NCBI GenBank assembly: GCA_030746555.1
Contig: JASLMK010000017.1
Coordinates: 1 to 64,000, forward strand
Source of the DNA: Planctomycetota bacterium
GTDB lineage: Bacteria; Planctomycetota; UBA1135; GCA-002686595
Direction: 5' to 3'
Length of the DNA stretch: 64,000 bases
Part shown: piece after piece, positions 61,566-64,000 of the stretch
Layout: each line of letters starts with the position of its first letter
Position numbering within the stretch: the first letter of the stretch is position 1
Translations under genes and position numbers: made by a program
The notes under the pieces: model-generated
What the model was told of the DNA's origin: nothing
The model's database searches: none
Seen by the model: the letters and a program-made list of their open reading frames with translations, nothing else

Positions 61566-63922
61566 AGCAGGGGCCCGTCGGCGGCGGTCGAGCTCCAGGG
61601 GATGGCGCGGCGCTCGACCTCCTCCACGGCCGGAGGCACGCCCGAGGCGCTGATCCACACCTCGCGCGGGTCGGCGGCGGCGAGGAGCGGCCCGAGCCAG
61701 TCGGAGTCGGCCCCGTGGTGGGGCAGTAGCAGGCGCGCGTGCGGGCCGTCGGCCTCTCCGTGGGCCAGGAGGTCCGCGAGCCCCTCGGCGTCGGCGTCGC
61801 CGCACAACAGGATCCGCTCGGCGCCCCACTCGACCCGTAGGCTGCGCGAGCCCTCGTTGCCGTCTCCGGGTCGGCCGCGCAGGAGCGTCAGGCCGAGCCC
61901 AACGCCTCCCGGGTCGCCCGGCAACAGGCGCAGGCTGCCGCGCTCGAGGTCGGCGCGCTCGGCGGCGGCGGGCAGGCGCCCGGCGAGCCGCCCGGGGAGG
62001 GCGCCGGCCCAAGCCCGGGGCGGATAGCGCTCGACCACCCAGTCGAGGGCGCCGTCGTGGTCGCGGTGGGGGTGGGAGAGGACGACGGCGAGGGAGCCGA
62101 CGTCCCAGGCCGCCAGAGCCGGCGCGAGGGCCGCGCGGGCGACGCCCGGCCGGTCCCTCGAGCCCGCGTCGAACACCCAGCAGGCCTCGCCCGGCGCCCG
62201 CACGCAGACCGCGGTCCCGTTGCCGACGTCGAGGGCCCGCACCTCCAGGCCGCGCGGCCCGCGGGTCCAGGGCGCGAGCAACAGGGCCCAGGCCAGGAAG
62301 CTCGGTCGGCCGAGGCGAACCCCGCGGAGCAGGGCCAGGGAGCCGAGGCAGGCGGCCGCCAGGAGCGGGAAGGGGCGCGGCGCGAGGGGAGCGGGGGTCG
62401 CCGGGAGCCCGTCTCCGAACTCGGCCAGCCCCACCAAGACCGCCGTCGCCGCGCGCGCCAGGCTCTCGAGCGCGTCCAGGGGAACGAGCAGCCACAGCCA
62501 GCCCGCGGCGAGCAGGAGTGCCACCCAGGGCAGCATCAGGGGCGTCAGCAGGATCCCGACCCAGCTCCACTCGCAAAAGCGCGTCCAGACGAAGGGGAGG
62601 GTGGCCAGGGTGGCGGCGATCGACAGGCCCACCCCGCCGGTGAACCCGTCGAGGAGACGCTGGGCGAGGACGCGGCCCCAGAGGGGGCGACGCCGGCCCA
62701 GGCGTCCGACCCCGGCGATCCGCCCGCCACCGGGGAGCAGGGCGCGCACGGCCGCGATCGCGCTCCCGCCGGCCCAGACCAGGCCCCCGGCGGCGGCGTA
62801 GGAGAGGAGGACGGACGCGCTCTCGAGGGCCGTGGGATGGACGAGGAGCTCGATCCCGGCCGCCAGCGCCCACAGGGAGAGGCCGTCGGGACGGCGGCCG
62901 CCCAGGCGACCGGCGAGCTGGCCGAGGGCCAGGGCCAGGCTGGCGCGCACGACCGGCGCCCCCGCCCCTGCCAGGGGGGCGAAGAGCGCCAGCAGCCCGG
63001 CACGCCAGGCCTCGGGGGCGGCGAGGACCCGCCCGGCGGCGCTCCCCCTTCCCCCGCGGGCGGCGCAGGCGGCGGCGAGGGCCCCCGCGGGCCAGACGAA
63101 GAGCAGGGCGATCAGCCCGACGTGGAGCCCGCTGACCGCCAACAGGTGGCGCGTCCCCGTGCGGGTGAACAGGTCGGTCATCGACGGCGGGAGGGCGCCG
63201 CGCTCTCCCAGGAGGAGGGCCGTGCAGAGGCCGCGGGTGCTCGGATCCGCCAGGCCGGCGAGGCGCTCGAGCGCCGCATCGCGCAGGGAGGCGAGACGGC
63301 GCGCCAGGCGCGCGCGTGGGCGCTGGGATGGGGGACCGAGGCGTTGCACTTCGTCGGGGAGGAGCCTGCGCGGAGCGCTCCAGGCGCTGGCGGGCAGCAC
63401 GGGACCGCGCGCCGCGGGCACGGGCGGGCGAGGAGTCAGGACGCGCACGCGCTCCCCGGGTGCGATCAGGCCGGGGTCCACAGACCACAGGGTTCCGCGC
63501 GGGTGCAGGCGCCCGACGGTGCGCTCGCCGCGGCGCACGACGCTCCAGGTTCCCGTGGCGGGATCGGCGGGCTCCTCCAGGGATACCGCCGTGCGCAGAC
63601 CCGCCAGGCAGCACAGCATCAGCCAGGGCGCCGGCCCCGCCCGCCACCAGACCAGGCTCGCGAGGGCGGCGGCGGCCCAGGCGGCCGTCGTTCCCAGACC
63701 GCCCGCCAGCGAGCCCAGGGCCAGGGCCACGCCGACCGCCAGGAGGGGACGGCGCGGGCGCGGGCCGTTTCGGCCGCTCCCCCCGCTCCCGTACTCCTGG
63801 GCGCCCCCGTCCACGGGAGGGGGACCGCCCCGCGCGTCGGCGGTTGCGCGCGGCGGCGGCCAGTGCGCCGTCGAGTCGGCTCCCCGATCCGCGTCCGCTC
63901 CGCGGGGCTCGCGCGCCCTCAC
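61478..63922 (-). CDS. comEC: ComEC/Rec2 DNA-uptake channel
   Basis: Inner-membrane channel moving single-stranded DNA into the cytoplasm during transformation. The 814-residue protein has a Pro/Gly/Arg-rich N-terminus, membrane helices, a DUF4131-type OB region (WSVVRRGERTVGRLHPRG near 126), the Competence domain (GLCTALLLGERGALP, TRHLLAVSGLHVGLIALLF near 258) and a metallo-beta-lactamase domain (VVLSHPHRDHDGALDWV near 625; LLPHHGADSDWLGP near 740). GTG 63922 is the start used; 29 bp separate it from the divergent coaD. Its 3' end runs 88 bp into the aldehyde dehydrogenase gene. Confidence 0.93.
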   Translation of the reverse strand: MRAREPRGADADRGADSTAHWPPPRATADARGGPPPVDGGAQEYGSGGSGRNGPRPRRPLLAVGVALALGSLAGGLGTTAAWAAAALASLVWWRAGPAPWLMLCCLAGLRTAVSLEEPADPATGTWSVVRRGERTVGRLHPRGTLWSVDPGLIAPGERVRVLTPRPPVPAARGPVLPASAWSAPRRLLPDEVQRLGPPSQRPRARLARRLASLRDAALERLAGLADPSTRGLCTALLLGERGALPPSMTDLFTRTGTRHLLAVSGLHVGLIALLFVWPAGALAAACAARGGRGSAAGRVLAAPEAWRAGLLALFAPLAGAGAPVVRASLALALGQLAGRLGGRRPDGLSLWALAAGIELLVHPTALESASVLLSYAAAGGLVWAGGSAIAAVRALLPGGGRIAGVGRLGRRRPLWGRVLAQRLLDGFTGGVGLSIAATLATLPFVWTRFCEWSWVGILLTPLMLPWVALLLAAGWLWLLVPLDALESLARAATAVLVGLAEFGDGLPATPAPLAPRPFPLLAAACLGSLALLRGVRLGRPSFLAWALLLAPWTRGPRGLEVRALDVGNGTAVCVRAPGEACWVFDAGSRDRPGVARAALAPALAAWDVGSLAVVLSHPHRDHDGALDWVVERYPPRAWAGALPGRLAGRLPAAAERADLERGSLRLLPGDPGGVGLGLTLLRGRPGDGNEGSRSLRVEWGAERILLCGDADAEGLADLLAHGEADGPHARLLLPHHGADSDWLGPLLAAADPREVWISASGVPPAVEEVERRAIPWSSTAADGPLLYAEPVASAVSAVSAAGAPKRPSKKPRKP

Positions 63923-63936
63923 GCCGAGTCCGCGGT

Positions 63937-63942
63937 TAGACT
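63937..63942 (+). promoter_or_regulatory. -10-like TAGACT before coaD
   Basis: TAGACT ends 9 nt before ATG 63952; the hexamer is identical to that before rplU. Confidence 0.45.
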
Positions 63943-63951
63943 CTGGGCTCC

Positions 63952-64000
63952 ATGGCCTCCGCGAGCACCACCGCCGCCCTCTTCCCGGGCACCTTCGACC
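63952..64000 (+). CDS. coaD: Phosphopantetheine adenylyltransferase, 5' end only
   Basis: Only 16 codons are inside the window. They read MASASTTAALFPGTFD, matching the first strand and the PGTFDP nucleotide-binding loop of CoaD, which adds AMP to 4'-phosphopantetheine in CoA synthesis. The residues before the strand are longer than usual. The ATG lies 9 nt after TAGACT and the gene is divergent from comEC. Related adenylyltransferases share the loop, so the call needs the rest of the gene. Confidence 0.75.
   Translation, partial: MASASTTAALFPGTFD

Noticed and set aside
58875-63647. A 1590-codon open frame on the minus strand spanning murQ, the aldehyde dehydrogenase and part of comEC
   Set aside because: Only the last 315 codons (murQ) are protein-like; the rest is antisense to clear genes, with Arg/Pro/Gly-rich composition typical of GC-rich shadow frames.
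1-64000. CRISPR arrays, tRNA or rRNA genes, prophage or integrase genes
   Set aside because: No repeat-spacer pattern, cloverleaf, rRNA-like stretch or recombinase-like protein was found by eye; a tRNA or ncRNA search program would settle small RNAs.

Overview
The window is GC-rich, tightly packed bacterial chromosome. It has no rRNA, tRNA, CRISPR or phage genes. Large Ig-like lipoproteins, a choice-of-anchor A exoprotein, a sulfatase-fold lipoprotein, a second EF-G-like GTPase, RNase E/G with an N-terminal extension and a complete type IV pilus set together suggest a diderm with a large surface proteome. Planctomycetota is the best guess; Myxococcota-like lineages are not excluded. This is inferred from gene content, not from a marker tree.

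Layout. 1-5.6 kb: right part of a palindromic repeat, an HPr-like protein, then pilM-pilN-pilO/P-pilQ. 5.6-10.4 kb: RNase E/G behind a structured leader, then rplU-rpmA-obg. 10.5-16.3 kb: a PilT-type ATPase, a GspC-like PDZ protein, coaX, an MnmE-like GTPase and an aspartate carbamoyltransferase fused to a PyrI-type zinc domain. 16.8-27.3 kb: three lipoproteins with SbsA/Big_5-like Ig domains, the second copy of the palindromic repeat, a prepilin peptidase coupled to the third lipoprotein, and an OmpA/Pal lipoprotein. 27.5-34.7 kb: an EF-G-like GTPase, then pilT-pilB-pilC-pilA. 34.8-45 kb: tatD and a HEAT-like lipoprotein, a fourth large lipoprotein, an amidohydrolase, a metallophosphatase, proline dehydrogenase, cutA and a choice-of-anchor A protein. 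45-55 kb: a degenerate sulfatase-like lipoprotein coupled to a polytopic membrane protein, a secreted unknown, and a TolC/HlyD/MacB-type efflux operon. 55-64 kb: comM, a cell-wall amidase, an MgtC/DUF4010 protein, murQ, a PaaZ-type aldehyde dehydrogenase, comEC and the start of coaD.

How the genes fit together. Pilus alignment proteins, secretin, extension and retraction ATPases, platform protein, pilin and prepilin peptidase are split over four nearby loci, interleaved with a GspC-like protein and the Ig-like lipoproteins. With comEC and comM also present, twitching/adhesion and DNA uptake are plausible outputs. The amidase and murQ point to peptidoglycan turnover; coaX and coaD are two steps of CoA synthesis.

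Expression signals. Overlapping starts and stops are common, mostly GTGA. Several genes have a TAnnnT hexamer only 6-9 nt before the start codon, which suggests leaderless transcripts. The same arrangement precedes a 19-codon ORF coupled to murQ. The most unusual features are the 203-bp palindromic repeat, 17-bp tandem repeats in the RNase E leader, the PilO-PilP and PyrB-zinc fusions, and the lipoprotein family.
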